Positions 22,454-34,548 of a DNA stretch of 64,000 nt are shown here, one piece after another; within the stretch, counting starts at the first letter, position 1, and each line of letters starts with the position of its first letter. Origin of the DNA: Polydactylus sextarius (taxonomy: Eukaryota; Chordata; Actinopteri; Polynemidae). The notes below the pieces were generated by a model. It was not told the DNA's origin and made no database searches. It saw only the letters and a program-made list of their open reading frames with translations. Made by a program: the position numbers and the translations under genes. The DNA is taken from contig CM028916.1 in the NCBI GenBank assembly GCA_016801845.1, forward strand, positions 21,316,014-21,380,013. The letters are read 5' to 3'.

Positions 22454-23480
22454 CTATTATACCTGTCGTATAATAGAAAAAAATCTGCAGGAAAAATCAT
22501 ATCTTTTTTAGAAACCACAAGAGTCACTTTTAAATGTTTGGCAGCTGATACATTTACATCAACTGTTCTTCAATCAGGTACAGCTTTCAAGAGAATATAT
22601 GTCTTATTTGATAGATACTGAATAAGACATCAGCTGTTCAAAGCCAGTTGTCAAAGGTAATTTGATCGGATTTTAGTTATTGGGTTGGATCGAATCTTGA
22701 AAATGGGTTGTTCAATGGGGAGAGAAGTATTCTGAAATCAGATTGGATCATGGAATCCAGTCCAAGTTTTAATCTGGATTAAACCTTCAGTTTGTGTTCA
22801 AAATTTTTTAGCAGGATTTGGATAACTTTGATCCAAAAACCAGGATTATCCTGATCCCAACAAGATCAGGAATTCAAGGTGGAATTCAGGAAGAAAATGT
22901 AGTAAAAACTGGTCAAATAATATATTTGTATCATTTAGTGTATGTACTGTTACAGTAGACATAGGCTACCAATTAAGCCTTTCAGTATAGTAAAGTAGAA
23001 ATAAAATAAAAAAAATGTCCCCATGAAATAATCCCCCAAACAGATTTCAAAAACAAAAATAAGTTATTCAATTTTTCTGTCATTCATCACTGTATGGTAA
23101 TTTCATAGAAATAATAATCTGAGATGAAACCGTCAAAAATAATTTCTAACAATTGCATCCCTTACTACATGTCCAGTCAGTCCCTCATTCTGAAATAATG
23201 CCAGAGGTTGGTCTGGTCTTCAAAAGACAATACCTGCCATGTCAATGCCTCTCTGTGCGTCCTTTGAGGCTAAATATAAAATGGCTGTCAAATACCCACT
23301 TACTCATTAGCTGATGTGCTTTGGCTTGTGTTCAGTTAAATCAATCATGCCCAAGGCCTATAAATACTATGTTCACTACAACAGATGAGGTGGGACCATG
23401 GACTCAAAAGGACTTAATTCCACTGTTGCAGAAATCCATGCACTGCTGGGGTTCCCTTCCCAGTGCCATTATGCCTCAAT
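22451..23480. other. Intron 1 stretch with no supported gene
   Basis: Contains a block rich in GGATT/AATCC words at about 22660-22880 that could be a decayed repeat, and otherwise AT-rich unique-looking sequence. No coding or RNA feature was recognised. Confidence 0.45.
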
Positions 23481-23493
23481 AGTAGGAAGTTCT

Positions 23494-23790
23494 GTTGCAG
23501 GTGGAATGGTGACTAACAAAAGGAAGAAAGACATTTGGGTTGAAATCACCCAGAATGCAAACACAATGGGGTGAACACAGAAGAGGACCTTGGTGCAAGA
23601 GAAATTAAGATGGAAGAATCTTAGGACCAGAGCAACAAAGGACCTTGTTGAAGCAAAAAACACCCAAACAGGTGTTGTAGGGGATGGTGAGCCTACAATT
23701 GTAGCGGAAGTGAGCCAGTTCTTTCTAATGCAGAGGAAACATTTATTCTGGATCTCAGCCCTTTTAATGAAGAACAACCTGGATCCTCAC
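23494..23790 (+). pseudogene. Myb/SANT-like DNA-binding domain fragment (transposon-type)
   Basis: One frame reads TNKRKKDIWVEITQNANTMG, a TGA stop, then TQKRTLVQEKLRWKNLRTRA and TKDLVEAKNTQTGVVGDGEP. The spaced tryptophans (DIW and RWKNL) and the basic helix between them fit the Myb/SANT-like (trihelix/MADF-type) domain carried by many PIF/Harbinger-related proteins in fish. The internal stop and lack of a surrounding frame mark it as a fragment. No Harbinger transposase was found nearby. Confidence 0.5.
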
Positions 23791-24096
23791 TGGTAGAGCA
23801 AGAGGCAGAGGAACAAATCAAGGCAGAGGAACAAATCAAGCTGACCAAACTGCAGCAAATCAAAGTGGATATATTTTCAAAATATCCACAATGAATTTGT
23901 TAATATAATTTTTTTTATTTGTTGTGGCTCAGAAATTATATATATTATAAGAAATTATAAATGGAAGTGAATGTTTATGTTATTTTTGTGTTTTGTGTCA
24001 AGTGCTATTGGTATTACTGTGTTAAGTGTTTTGAGTTCATGGGCAAGAGCTTGTACAATTGGCATATAGCCAATATTTGTAACCACTGAGTTTGTC

Positions 24097-24555
24097 CTAC
24101 AGATTGAAATTGATCCAACCTTTCTTAATATCTGCATCTTGCCATTTGATGTAAATGCCATGTCCTTGGTAAGCGCTACATGGTTTATATGGATTATCAT
24201 GGATTTCTTCATTATACCATTCCTTTTTTGTTTGCATAATTGATCCTGATTCTGTTTTTCCAGTCATGATAGTAGCTGGAGAAATTTGTTCCATGGTTTC
24301 AAGAACCTGAAGACTAGTCTCTGTAGACGGATGGAGATCATTCAGTCCCATGACTGCTTCTGGACCTCTTTTCCATCCTGCAACTTGAGATGCATGAAAG
24401 CTGTTTTTACCACCAAAACTGCTGTCATCGATGTCAATATTGTTACATGTGAAGTGCATTAATCTGTTGGTTACCAAGTTTGGTGGAACCACTGCTCCTG
24501 TATCCATGTCCATTGCATGAAGGGTGCACTCTGCCAAAGCTGTATCAGCCTGCTT
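24097..24555 (-). pseudogene. Uncharacterised element-type protein, C-terminal piece
   Basis: A minus-strand frame of 146 codons. Key words in order: ADTALAECTLHAMDMDTGAVV, here split as DTALAECTLHAMD and MDTGAVVPPNLV; then HFTCNNIDIDDSSFGGKNSF; then FHASQVAGWKRGP. This pattern (TGAVVPPNLV, DNIDI-like, GKxxFHAxQVAxWxRGP) belongs to a large, poorly named family of multicopy proteins in fish and cnidarians that behave like transposable-element genes. The piece continues the order of 28340-29476 after an interruption of about 3.8 kb. The frame ends at 24097 without a recognisable terminus. Confidence 0.55.
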
Positions 24556-24559
24556 TAAG

Positions 24560-27500
24560 TTTTAGCTTAGGATGTGACCAGCCTTGTGACCAGCTCAACC
24601 AGTTCTTTTGATCTAGTAGCTTGGTGACCAAGTGCTTGATAGACCAAGATGCTTGGGAGTCCTCTCTTTACCACAAATGGAGCTTAGCGTAAATTCTGGC
24701 AGGACACAGAGTCAATGCTAACAATAGCTCAGCTGACAGCTCAGCTGATTACTCATTTCACTTTTTATTGGCGAGAATCCAGTAGAGCACCTTATTTAAA
24801 TAGTCAAGCCTGCCTGCAATTCCTGCTCCTTGCCAGTCTTTGCAACACCCTTGGGATCGAATATCAGATCTTCCACTTGCCTTGCGACTCATCGTGGCGC
24901 TATGCGACATCAATGGGAATCCGTAGCGGATCAACTGTGTCTTAATGTCAGCAGCTCACGGATCCGACAAGGTCTCTGCCAAGGTGACTGCCTCCAGCTC
25001 ATGGCAGCCTTTGTTCGAGTGCGCGCCGAAGCACCGCCAGCGAACCTCCTCAGCTCCTCTGCCCCTGGGAGCGCACCAGGGGAAGGAAGTTCTTCACCCT
25101 TATCGACACTACGGTTCCGTCCACCATCGCTACGCCCTTGGAGGGTCACAACCTCGGCTTCAGCAGCTGGCTTCACGGTCCCAGTAGATAACCCGATCCC
25201 AGAAGCTCTGTCCTCCATTGAGACATCGCCTTCTAGCATGGTCACCAGGATGCAGGTCACACTTTTGACGGTACCGCTGTGTGCTCACGCCACACTTTCT
25301 CCTTGTTAGCACCAGCATTGCAGCTTCACTTTCACTGAGAGCGCTGGGAACTGCAGTCCCAACCTCTACGATACCTCCAGTTCTCCACCAGTGGCAGTTG
25401 CAGCTGTCTTTCCAGTCAGAAAAGGCAGGTAACAATATCAATTTCATAAATATTGCTTGGTTCTGGAACAATTAGCAGCCGAGCTGTGATCTGTGGAGAT
25501 GTTCAGTGACGCTGCAGCGACCTAGGCTTTCAACACTGGCTGATTTTAATGTTGCCTCGGAGTGTTGAGAGATCAAGTCTGTCCTTTAGGGCCAGAGTAA
25601 ACTGGGCACCTAATAGCATTATCAGGCCTGGCCATGAAGGAGCTTCACAAGTACTACTCATTTTCTGTAAGTCTTATACTTCCACTTTAGATTTTTGACT
25701 TATTTCAGATTATACACTGAGCTGCATAAATCAGAGTCAGTCGGATTCCGACTCGGACAGTCAGACCTCACCACCCCCAAGTTGACACCGAGTTGAATCA
25801 AAGATGGCTGTAGAAGCCCCTGTAATATTCTGTTTATTGTCATGTCTAACTAGTTTTTGTTGATCTAAATCACTAGTGCACATAGTGTTGTTCGCTGTAT
25901 ATATATGGATATGCAGTGTAATTTGCATTTTACATGTAGTATATATGAACTACAATGCAGGCTGTGCTAACAATGGCTAACAATTGCCTGGTAGATCGGT
26001 GCCCGCTAACCAGTAAGATTAAAATGCTTGAGTGTCGATGACTAGAGGATTCTGTTGATCAGCAACCAATTGAGAGGATGATCGATGATGTTGTTTGTTT
26101 TGCTGTTATAAAATACACACACACACTGCTACAGCTGTGCAGCCACATCCACTTTGCTCTGGATCAACAGATTGGCAACTTTTCCGACTTGATAACTCGG
26201 CTGTTACGTCATTCCCAGCTCCAATTTCTGACTTCCGAGGTAATGGAGCGCAGTATCGGCAAAATCTTCAAGCCCGGGTTCCTTCATGCTCATCTGTGGT
26301 CATTTTTATTTCTCAATCTGTGCCCAAGTAATCTGCGTAGCCAGCCATCCAGTCTGTTTGAAGCCTCACTCTCAGACCCTGAAGGTATTCAAGGTATCAC
26401 TCAATTCCATAATAATGCGTGCAATTCCGTAGCAGGAAATACATCCACGCTGCAGTTTGCAGACAGGAGTCTCAATTGGTTCACCCAGCGAACCTGATTC
26501 ATGCAGTCTAAATTGGTTCATTGCCATTATTTTAGCTCCTCTAGTCTGGTTTTGGTGTTGGTGCAAGGTACTGGGAAGAGATCAATAACCATGCAAGTGA
26601 AGAGTATGCAAGGGATCTATAATCACTGGCGCTGGCCAACAACACCAAGCGTGGGAAGCACTGTAGCACAAAATAAATTGTTTAACAAATAATAAAAACA
26701 AATAAGTGAGCGATTGCGGGATTGGTTCAAGGGTACTTACTGGTTTATCTGTGTAGGGGACATTAATTTATTTTTGGCATGTTAACTTTGTAAACATTAT
26801 CTTCAACATGCAGAGGTGAAGGTCTAAAGCACAGAAGTATATCTGAGAAGCCAGGCTGGCGCCACATTTCTCATTCTCATCTCATTTGGGATGCACAACT
26901 CAAACTGTTCAAGCAACCAGTGAACAGAGGGAGGGCTGGAAGCTTGACGTCAAACACAGCCCAGGGAGTTGCAGTGTGGTACGAGTGTGCTAAACAAGCC
27001 AACAATAGGGATATAGGCAAAGCTATATGTTCTGTTTAGCAACAACAACGAGCAACACCACGTTATTGGAAAGCTGCAAATACCCAGATAACACTAGCTG
27101 CATCTGGCACATATCATACCCCACAACCAAGCAGTAGAGATGGTGGAAGCTGAATATCCACCCACTGTGTAGGGTACGAGGCCAATGGATAGGGTTAAGT
27201 TGTCCTGCAGAGTGAAACTATGTGAAGCATCTAACACATCATGTAATCTGGGCATAGGTATGGGGAATGAGGTCACAGGGCACAGGTTATGGGAGCATAA
27301 TTCCCACCAGGCCTACAACAGACCGCAAGCTGAGAGCAAAATGTTCGTGTTCATCATTCCATTAAACCACAATTCTGATCTGTTACAGGCGTCTGCCCAG
27401 GAGATAACTGCCATCTGTGTAGTAAAGCAAAATACAGTCTACATAAACATGACAGACTGCAGTCTGCTGAGAGTAACCCAAACTAGTCAAAGCATCTTTG

Positions 27501-28335
27501 GGTTAAGAGGGTGCATGTTTTGTCCACTTGATTAATCTCGGTTCCATAAATCATAGCTAGTGTTTATACTAGAAAAAAAAAAAATACGGCAAGATCGGCA
27601 TCGCCACCCCTGTCATTTTAGGATTCACAAGTTCAGTGGCTAATTCCTTTGCTACAGTGCTGATTGTTCAACATGTTGGTACAATAGCAGAAGTAAGTGC
27701 GCCGAGGGTCCTGAATGGTATCCCAGCAGTGTCGATAAATTATTCTTTCACTGTGGCATGCAACAGGGGTTCAGCCTCCCGTGTTTCTGTTGACTCAACA
27801 TTTTGTGATGTATTATACGTTTGAACTTGGCTTATCCCAAGATTGTAGGATTAGCTTCATGGAAGAAAGCGTCCATGAAGCATCCATGATATTCATCATC
27901 CATGTTATTTGAAGAGCCACACCTGAGCCAGCCTCCTAGATCCTTTCCTCATCTAGCTGTCTTACATGTTTAAGGCTATGAACACTCTGTAAAATGCTGC
28001 CTATTATGTTCAATCATGCATACAGCAAACCACCTTTATTACCTTTAGCAATATTTAATGTTCTCTATACATTTCAACAGGTAGTGCAAGCTCCTCTGAT
28101 TGGCTTTAATATAGTTATCAAGAAGGGAAATCTAGTGTGTCGTGGTTGGTTTGGGGGGGATTCCTTTTGCTGCTTACTGCTTTAGGACTCCATGATGGCT
28201 TGTGGAAGGGCAGGGAAAACGCACCCTGCCCCAGGCTTCCACGCAGGCGCATAGGAGGTGCAGGAGCCCCAGAAAACAGCCATGCCACTAAATGTAATTG
28301 TTCCAATAAAGTGTACCTAGCATACAATAAAAGTA
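24560..28335. other. About 3.8-kb insertion splitting the minus-strand element gene
   Basis: The coding match stops at about 24555 on one side and about 28340 on the other, and the two ends would join in the order expected for the protein family. The insert has a locally GC-rich block (24820-25420) with overlapping open frames of up to 159 codons in both strands. I recognise no domain in any of them, so they may be chance frames in GC-rich DNA. 25480-28335 is AT-rich, and an A tract lies at 27572-27584. Termini and target duplication were not identified, so it may be more than one insertion. Confidence 0.4.
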
Positions 28336-28339
28336 TTTT

Positions 28340-28830
28340 GACTAAAGTGTTTCTGACAGAAATTATGTTGTACACTAGGTCTTGAGCAATACTAAGAACT
28401 TTTCTTTGAGTGTCGTTGTCTTTATTTTGAGCTGCCTCATGATCTTGATCCACTTCTAAGAGACTTTTAAGGAACATCAAGAAGCTATCTGGAATCCATG
28501 ATTTCATTTCCTCTTCGCTTACTACAAAACCTTTGTAAGCTGGTTGTGCAAGTATGTCACTTCTCAGTTTTAATCCAACATGGATCAATGCCATGGACTT
28601 CTGAGGAGCAGTGCATTTTGGTATAACTGAATGTTTTGTTTGTTTCTGATAGCAGGATTGACAAAGGGACATGTCCAAATTCAACTGGAATGAGCAGTAT
28701 TTCCTGCTTTAGGTTGATGAAGTCATATGTATTCCTTAGCCATAGTTGAAGTTTTTTCCCTTGGCAAGTTTACCTTGGAAATTTCTGCCAAAGTGCAGTT
28801 CTGAACCTCAGAAAGTTCATAGATGTTTGC
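28340..28830 (-). pseudogene. Uncharacterised element-type protein, middle piece
   Basis: Minus-strand coding similarity in two frames: LSEVQNCTLAEISKVNLPRE at about 28755-28815, then MSLCQSCYQKQ near 28665 and, from 28600, IHVGLKLRSDILAQPAYKG, WIPDSFLMFLKSLLEV and KVLSIAQDLVYNIISVR. The phrase I-P-x-S-hydrophobic stretch followed by LSIAQDLVY is characteristic of the same multicopy family as 24097-24555. Frame changes within the piece show it is not functional. Beyond about 28340 the frame (LLLYARYTLLEQ...) no longer fits and the inserted DNA begins. Confidence 0.5.
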
Positions 28831-29041
28831 TTTATTTACTGTACATTAATTAATTAATTAGTTAATTCATCCAAAAGCAATGACCGAATCTGATACTGAA
28901 TTTTCTTTGGTTTCTTTGTGGTTTTTGTGGTTTCAATTTCATATAGCATGGCGTGTGATACTTTCCTTCTGCTGCAATGAGGTCACTTGCACTAGCAAGA
29001 TGGAAAGGACCTGGTCATATTTTGAGTCTGCCAGTATTTGA

Positions 29042-29476
29042 TCACTCATGTTCATTATTGTGACAATGGAAACTAAACTTTGGGTTTACCTCCTGGCAGA
29101 ACATGCAGCCATTCCATTTTATGGTCAAAACAGAACTCCTTGTCAATGTTGGTAGTTCTCTTGGATTGCTTGGACCAGCACTTTTATCCAGATCTGTACA
29201 GGATTTTTGCTGCAGCCTTGAAATGTGGCTTTTACTAGTAAAAGAAGCATAGCACATGCGGTGCCAGACTATATGCTGTTCTGTGTTCTGGACAAGAAGC
29301 ACTCTGTTGATTGCTTCTCTGTGTTTAGGATTGCAAAGACATCTTCTATTTTGTGAAGCTGCTTTTAGTGTGAAAAGGCCCTGCTCTGTTGTAACAAATA
29401 GCTGATCTTTCTCGGACTCTTGGCATATAATGCAGGTATCCAGTTGTATAGACTGGTCAGGCTTCAAGCTACACAC
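29042..29476 (-). pseudogene. Uncharacterised element-type protein, N-terminal zinc-finger-like piece
   Basis: 144 codons on the minus strand with CIICQESEKDQLF, LKAASQNRRC, IVWHRMCYASFTSKSHISRL and GCMFCQEVNPKFSFHCH. Two C-x2-C pairs with downstream HxxCY and HCH suggest metal binding. The family typically begins with such a Cys/His module, so this is the start of the gene whose later parts lie at 28340-28830 and 24097-24555. No promoter or terminal inverted repeat was found upstream (29477-30000). Confidence 0.55.
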
Positions 29477-29499
29477 AGCTTCATAACGATGCTTTTATT

Positions 29500-30885
29500 A
29501 TCTGACAAACTTCATGGATGATCTTACCACCAGAATATGAAATGATATTGAACCCGAAATGTGGGTTATATAGCTGCTTGAATAGAGAGTTTAATTCTGA
29601 TGAACAATAGTCAAATGATGGTTGGAAATAACAAAAAAGCAAAAAGTAATTTTATTTTGAATAAGAAAAATCTCTTGGATAAATCTGAACTTAAATTACA
29701 AACTTTTCTCTGAAGACAATAGTATGGTTGTTGCTCCGAATAAATGACATGGGAAATTTACATATTCTATGCGTCTGCTTGAAATATAAGGATGAAAAAG
29801 ATAAATATCTTTTTTTATCTTTATATTTTATGACTACAATGAGAAATGAAAATGCAATTATCATTGTCATATGCAAGTATCTTCCCTTATATTCCCACCA
29901 AAAAGAAACCTTCTATACTTGATTATTATTGTCACATATGATGTAAAATTTTAAGATATGGAATTTCCTGAAAATTTAGAGGTCATCTCAGATGTTGTGC
30001 TCTGCTGACTTGTATTTATATATGACTTGTAAGAGAGAGAGCTTGGCAAGCAGCAAAAATCGATTTAGTGCAAAAAAATACCCTTTGAAAAGTCTGTTTG
30101 CCGACTTTTACTTAAAAACGCCTGGGGGTGTCACATTATCTGAAAATCGACCTAGTCTAAAAGGCAAAAATCCCCAACAAATAATGATAAAAATAAAAAA
30201 TCTGTTCCTAGATGGTGCATGCTAGCTACTACTGGTCATGTGTTTGCTCACTAATTTTTTTTTACCATGGTGAAGCAGATATATTATTAATTTATATAGA
30301 TTACATTATTAATTTCAACATTTGAATGGCAGCTATCACATCCACTTTGTCACCACCATAGTCACCCTGCAAATGAGACATACACATTTTTCTTTCACTG
30401 TCGTAAATAGAGCTATTTTTTTATCATTTATATATTTTCTTTTGCTTTTCTGCCATGTTTTTCGGTATTTTTGGGGATGTAAAAATCATATTTAGCGCCC
30501 TATGGTAGTTGCACTGAGCTTTGCAAAGAGTGAGATAGTGGTTTGTCATGTGCACAATTCTGAACTTTTACCCCAGACAAGGTCAAAGTCAGTCTATATC
30601 AGTGCGAGTGCTATTTATTCAAAAAGATCAGGAACACAAATACAATTTTGAAAATGCGTACCATGGTGATTTGTGCTATTTTTAGAACATGCAGTGGGCA
30701 ACTAAAGTGGTCACTGAATACCAGGTGATCGTGTTGGTTACCCCTGATCTAAAGTATACATATGAATATATCTTTCTTTGTCAGCAGAATAAAAAAGCTG
30801 ATGAAGCTTTAAAAAAAACATTGTCAATACATTTCTGTATTGATTGGGCTCTACTTTACTCCTTAATATCCAGAGTAGTTGGATA
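29500..30885. other. Intron 1 stretch with no supported gene
   Basis: AT-rich sequence with several short open frames (up to 77 codons) lacking motifs. No repeat was recognised. Confidence 0.5.
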
Positions 30886-30889
30886 CTAA

Positions 30890-31873
30890 GTCATAGGAGG
30901 TGCAAAAGAGGACAACACTACTTCAGAATACTCACAGGGGAAATGGGTGAGGAACTTTTCAGACAGAAACTCCAAAGGACTCAACTTCTCCATCACACCA
31001 CAGCATTTAGCTACAGCAAAACTCAACATGGTAACAGAATCCACCAAAAAAAAAAAAAAAAAAAAAACTGACTGAAGAACACAAACTGACTGGAGAAGCA
31101 GAAGAGACAGAAGTGAAGGTATTAACAGCTCTCTACAACACAGGCTCCCCCTTCCAACCTCACCATCTGGGAAAGGAAAGCAGTGGCTACACTGAGCTAG
31201 GATCAGAACACCACCATCCTTCCAACAGACAAAGGAAGATGCACAGTCTTCTTAAATACCACAGACTGCCATCAAGAAGGTTACGCACCTTTCAGTGATG
31301 CCAACACCTATGAGCCCTTGAAGTGTGACCCCAGCAGCTGCAAAAAGAAAACCATTGAATGCCTATAGACACTACAAAAACAGGAACCATTAATAGTCAG
31401 TTATACCACCGGCTGTATTATGGGGACGCCATCCCATAAGGACTCCCCAAGACTGACAAAGAAAGAGTCCTTCTCTGACCGATAGTCAGCAGCATTATCT
31501 CAGTCACCTACAACATCGCCAAACACACAGCTACCACCTCAGCTCCATTGATTGGTCACGTCCAAAACTTTGTGACTTCGGACTTTGTGAACAGGATAAA
31601 GGGACCAAAACTAGATCCAGATGAGACCATGGTATTCTGTGATGTGGCCTCCCTGTTCACTTGCATCCCTTCAACTGAGGCAGTGGAGAAGACAGGACAG
31701 CGGCTACTACAGTATAACACCCTGGACACCAGAACCAACCTCAACCCAGACTACTTTTGTCAACAACTCTGTTTGACCACCACCTACTTCCTGCACAAAG
31801 GCAATTTTTACAGACAGAAACATAAGTGTGTCATGGGATCTCTGGTTTCACAAATTGTGGCCAAGCTCTACAT
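30890..31873 (+). pseudogene. Penelope-like element, N-terminal and RT part, truncated
   Basis: The + strand shows KWVRNFSDRNSKGLNFSITP at about 30942, an A tract (31046-31067), then SDANTYEPLKCDPSSCKKKT near 31288 and, at 31548-31873, LDPDETMVFCDVASLFTCIP, TTYFLHKGNFYRQKHKCVMG and SLVSQIVAKLY. These are the linker and reverse transcriptase blocks of Penelope-like elements. FCDVASLFT carries the first catalytic aspartate; GSLVSQIVA stands where GSPVSPIVA is usual. Several stops and frame changes occur between the pieces. The element stops abruptly at the hAT terminus at 31874; the YVDD box and the GIY-YIG endonuclease are absent. Confidence 0.75.
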
Positions 31874-34548
31874 CACAGGTGTCAAACTCTGGCCCGTGTA
31901 ATTTCATTTGGCCCGTGGGGCAATATCAAATTAACATTAGAGCTGGCCCGCCGGTATTATACAGCGGCGGTGTTGCTGTAACACCGCATTCACCGCGAAT
32001 ACTACAAATCCCATAATGCTCTGCGGTTGTTTTGGCGCGCCAGCTTGGTGTCAGTAGATTTCTAGCAAGCAGCGTTCTTTCCAGACGTGCTGCGGCCCAA
32101 TACTACAACTCTAGGTGTCACTGTTTTACCCCTACCAAAAATGACGAAAAGGAAGGGAGAAAACAGAACTTTTCGGGACAGGTGGGAGACAGAATATATG
32201 TTTACGTATCTGAAAGACAGACCTGTTTGTCTCGTTTGTGGAGCCAACGTGTCGGTACCTAAGGAGTACAACCTTAGGCGACACTATGAAACGAAACATC
32301 AGGACAAGTACAAGGACCTGGACACGACTCAAAGGAGCCAGAAAGTAGAGGAGATGAAGAGAGGGTTGGTTTCACAACAAAATATGTTCAAAAAAGCCAC
32401 AGCACAAAACGAGGCTGCTGTAAAGGCGAGTTATATCGTGGCAGAAGAAATCGCCAAATCAACCCGATCCTTTAATGAGGGAGAATTTATTAAAAAGATA
32501 ATGCTGAAAGTTTGTGACCAAGTGTGCCCAGAGAAAAAACAGGCCTTTTCAAACGTAAGCCTGAGCAGGAACACAATAGCGGAGCGCATATGTGATCTTG
32601 CCACCAATCTGCATGACCAGCTGATGGAAAAAGGGAAAGATTTTGTTTCTTTTTCCCTCGCTGTGGACGAGAGCACGGACGCGTCTGATACTGCGCAGCT
32701 GTCAGTCTTCATCCGCGGTGTCGACTCAAAAATGTGTGTTACGGAGGAGCTTTTGGGATTTAAATCCATGCATGGCACAACCACAGGGAAGGACATTTTT
32801 GAGGAGGTTTGCAAATGTGTAACTGAAATAAACCTGCCGTGGGATAAACTCGTGGGATTAACCACTGATGGTGCGCCAGCGATGAGTGGTAAAAAGAATG
32901 GTCTGGTGGGCAGGATGCGTGAAAAGATGCGGGAAGAGAACTGTGCAGGTGAGCTATCGGTTTATCACTGCATTATACATCAAGAGTCACTGTGTGCTAA
33001 AGCCCTAAAGATGGAACATGTTATGACCACAGTAACACAAGTTGTTAACTTTATAAGAGCCAAAGGTCTGAATCACCGCGAGTTTAAGTCTTTTCTGGAA
33101 GAGTTTGGTTGGAACACACAGACGTGCCGTATCACACAGAGGTGAGATGGTTAAGCGCGCGGAAAAGTACTGAACAGATTTTTCGAGCTGCGTGAAGAAA
33201 TATGTCCGTTTCTGCAAAGCAAAGGGAAGGACACAGCAGAACTCCAGGAGCAAAAGTTTATGTGTGAGCTGGCCTTTCTGTCTGACATCGCAAGCCATCT
33301 TGATGCGCTGAACCTGCAGCTACAGGGGCGGGCCGCATCATCACCGAGATGTACTCGTCAGTGAAAGCTTTTAAAGCTAAACTCTGCCTGTGGGAGAATC
33401 AGCTGCTGCAAGGAAACCTTGGCCATTTCCCTGTTGCCAAACCATAAATACGCAGATCTCTACCGCCCGTGTGCGCACAGTTTGCTGAAAAACTCAGTGT
33501 ACTCGGCGCTGAGTTTAACCGGCGATTTGGCGACTTTGATGGTCAGAAATGGAGATTTGAACTGCTTAGTAATCCCTTTGCAGTCGATGTGGAAAAAGCA
33601 CCAACTAACATTCAAATGGAGCTGATTGAACTCCAGTGTGATGACACGCTGAAGTCAAAGTATGATGCTGTTGGCGCCGCACAGTTTCCACAATACATCC
33701 CTGACACAATGCCTCAGCTCCGCACCCAAGCTGCTCAATTGCTCTCCATGTTCGGCAGCACTTACCTATGTGAGCAACTTTTCTCCTCAATGAAGATGAC
33801 GAAAACATCTCACAGGGCACGTCTCACTGATGAACACCTTCGTTCGATAATGAAGGTTGCCTCAGCTCAAAGCCTGAGCCCCGACACTGATGAACTAGCA
33901 TCCAAGAAAAGATGCCAGGTGTCTGGCTTGAATACACCATGTTAGATCAGTGTGTCGCAAACTGAACAGTAAAAAGGCCTGAATGATTGATTTATGTATT
34001 AGCCAGTGGAAAAAGTTAATGTTGATATTTAGCAAATTGAAAAGAGGCATTCATTTTTTATTTAAATGTTATTTAATATGCCATTGATGTTTCTTCGTTT
34101 GTTCTTTGACAGTTGATTTTGCACTATTAAGTTAAGTTAAGCTATAAGCATGGCTTGTTCCATATTCAGTGTTAAAGCAAATCAGTGTAGCAAACTGAGC
34201 AAAAACATTTTATTCATGCACTCTTCTCTTGCTACTTCAAGGCTTGAACGTTTGATTCATTCATTATTGTTATTTTGTTTTCAAATGTATTTATTAGCCT
34301 GTGGAAAAAAAGTTTATTTTGATATTTACCTCAGAAGGCTGCAAATAGAAAAGAGGCATTCAATTTTATATTTAAACATGAAACTCGGGTTTGCATGTCA
34401 TTATAAAGTTATATAAGCCTTGCTTGTTCAATTTTCAATGCAAAACTTGTTTGGGTGCCTATTAAAAGGTAATTTTTTTCAACCTTGGCCCGCGGCTTTG
34501 TTCAGTTTTAAATTTTGGCCCACTCATTATTTGAGTTTGACACCCCTG
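31874..34548 (+). mobile_element. hAT (Charlie-like) DNA transposon, about 2.7 kb
   Basis: The right terminus GAGTTTGACACCCCTG (34533-34548) is the reverse complement of CAGGGGTGTCAAACTC; the left terminus at 31874 reads CACAGGTGTCAAACTC, 14 of 16 identical. Both subterminal regions carry repeated GGCCCG words (left 31892-31950, right 34486-34520). Between them lies a hAT transposase gene with BED-like zinc finger. Flanks do not show an 8-bp duplication (CTCTACAT versus CAATAGAG): the left flank is Penelope-like sequence, the right flank a Tc1 transposase. Confidence 0.85.
32141..33945 (+). pseudogene. hAT transposase pseudogene (GTF2IRD2/Charlie-type)
   Basis: Starts MTKRKGENRTFRDRWETEY; the ATG at 32141 fits better than the in-frame 32087. 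The order is: zinc finger (CLVCGANVSVPKEYNLRRHY, then ETKH), a helical region, SLAVDESTDASDTAQLSVFI with the first catalytic Asp, LVGLTTDGAPAMSGKKNGL with the second, then HCIIHQESLCAK, and at 33740-33870 the C-terminal dimerisation block (FGSTYLCEQLFSSMKMTKTS, RLTDEHLRSIM). The frame is intact to 33145, then at least two shifts occur at 33120-33440 (DVPYHTEVRW, FFELREEICPFLQS and SVKAFKAKLCLWENQ are in different frames). It reopens at 33469-33945. It would be about 600 residues if whole. Confidence 0.85.

Noticed and set aside
22393..22620. 75-codon Cys-Val-rich frame
   Set aside because: Translation of a (TG)n microsatellite.
24830..25309. 159-codon frame in a GC-rich block
   Set aside because: Overlapping frames of similar length occur on both strands, which GC-rich DNA gives by chance; no domain seen.
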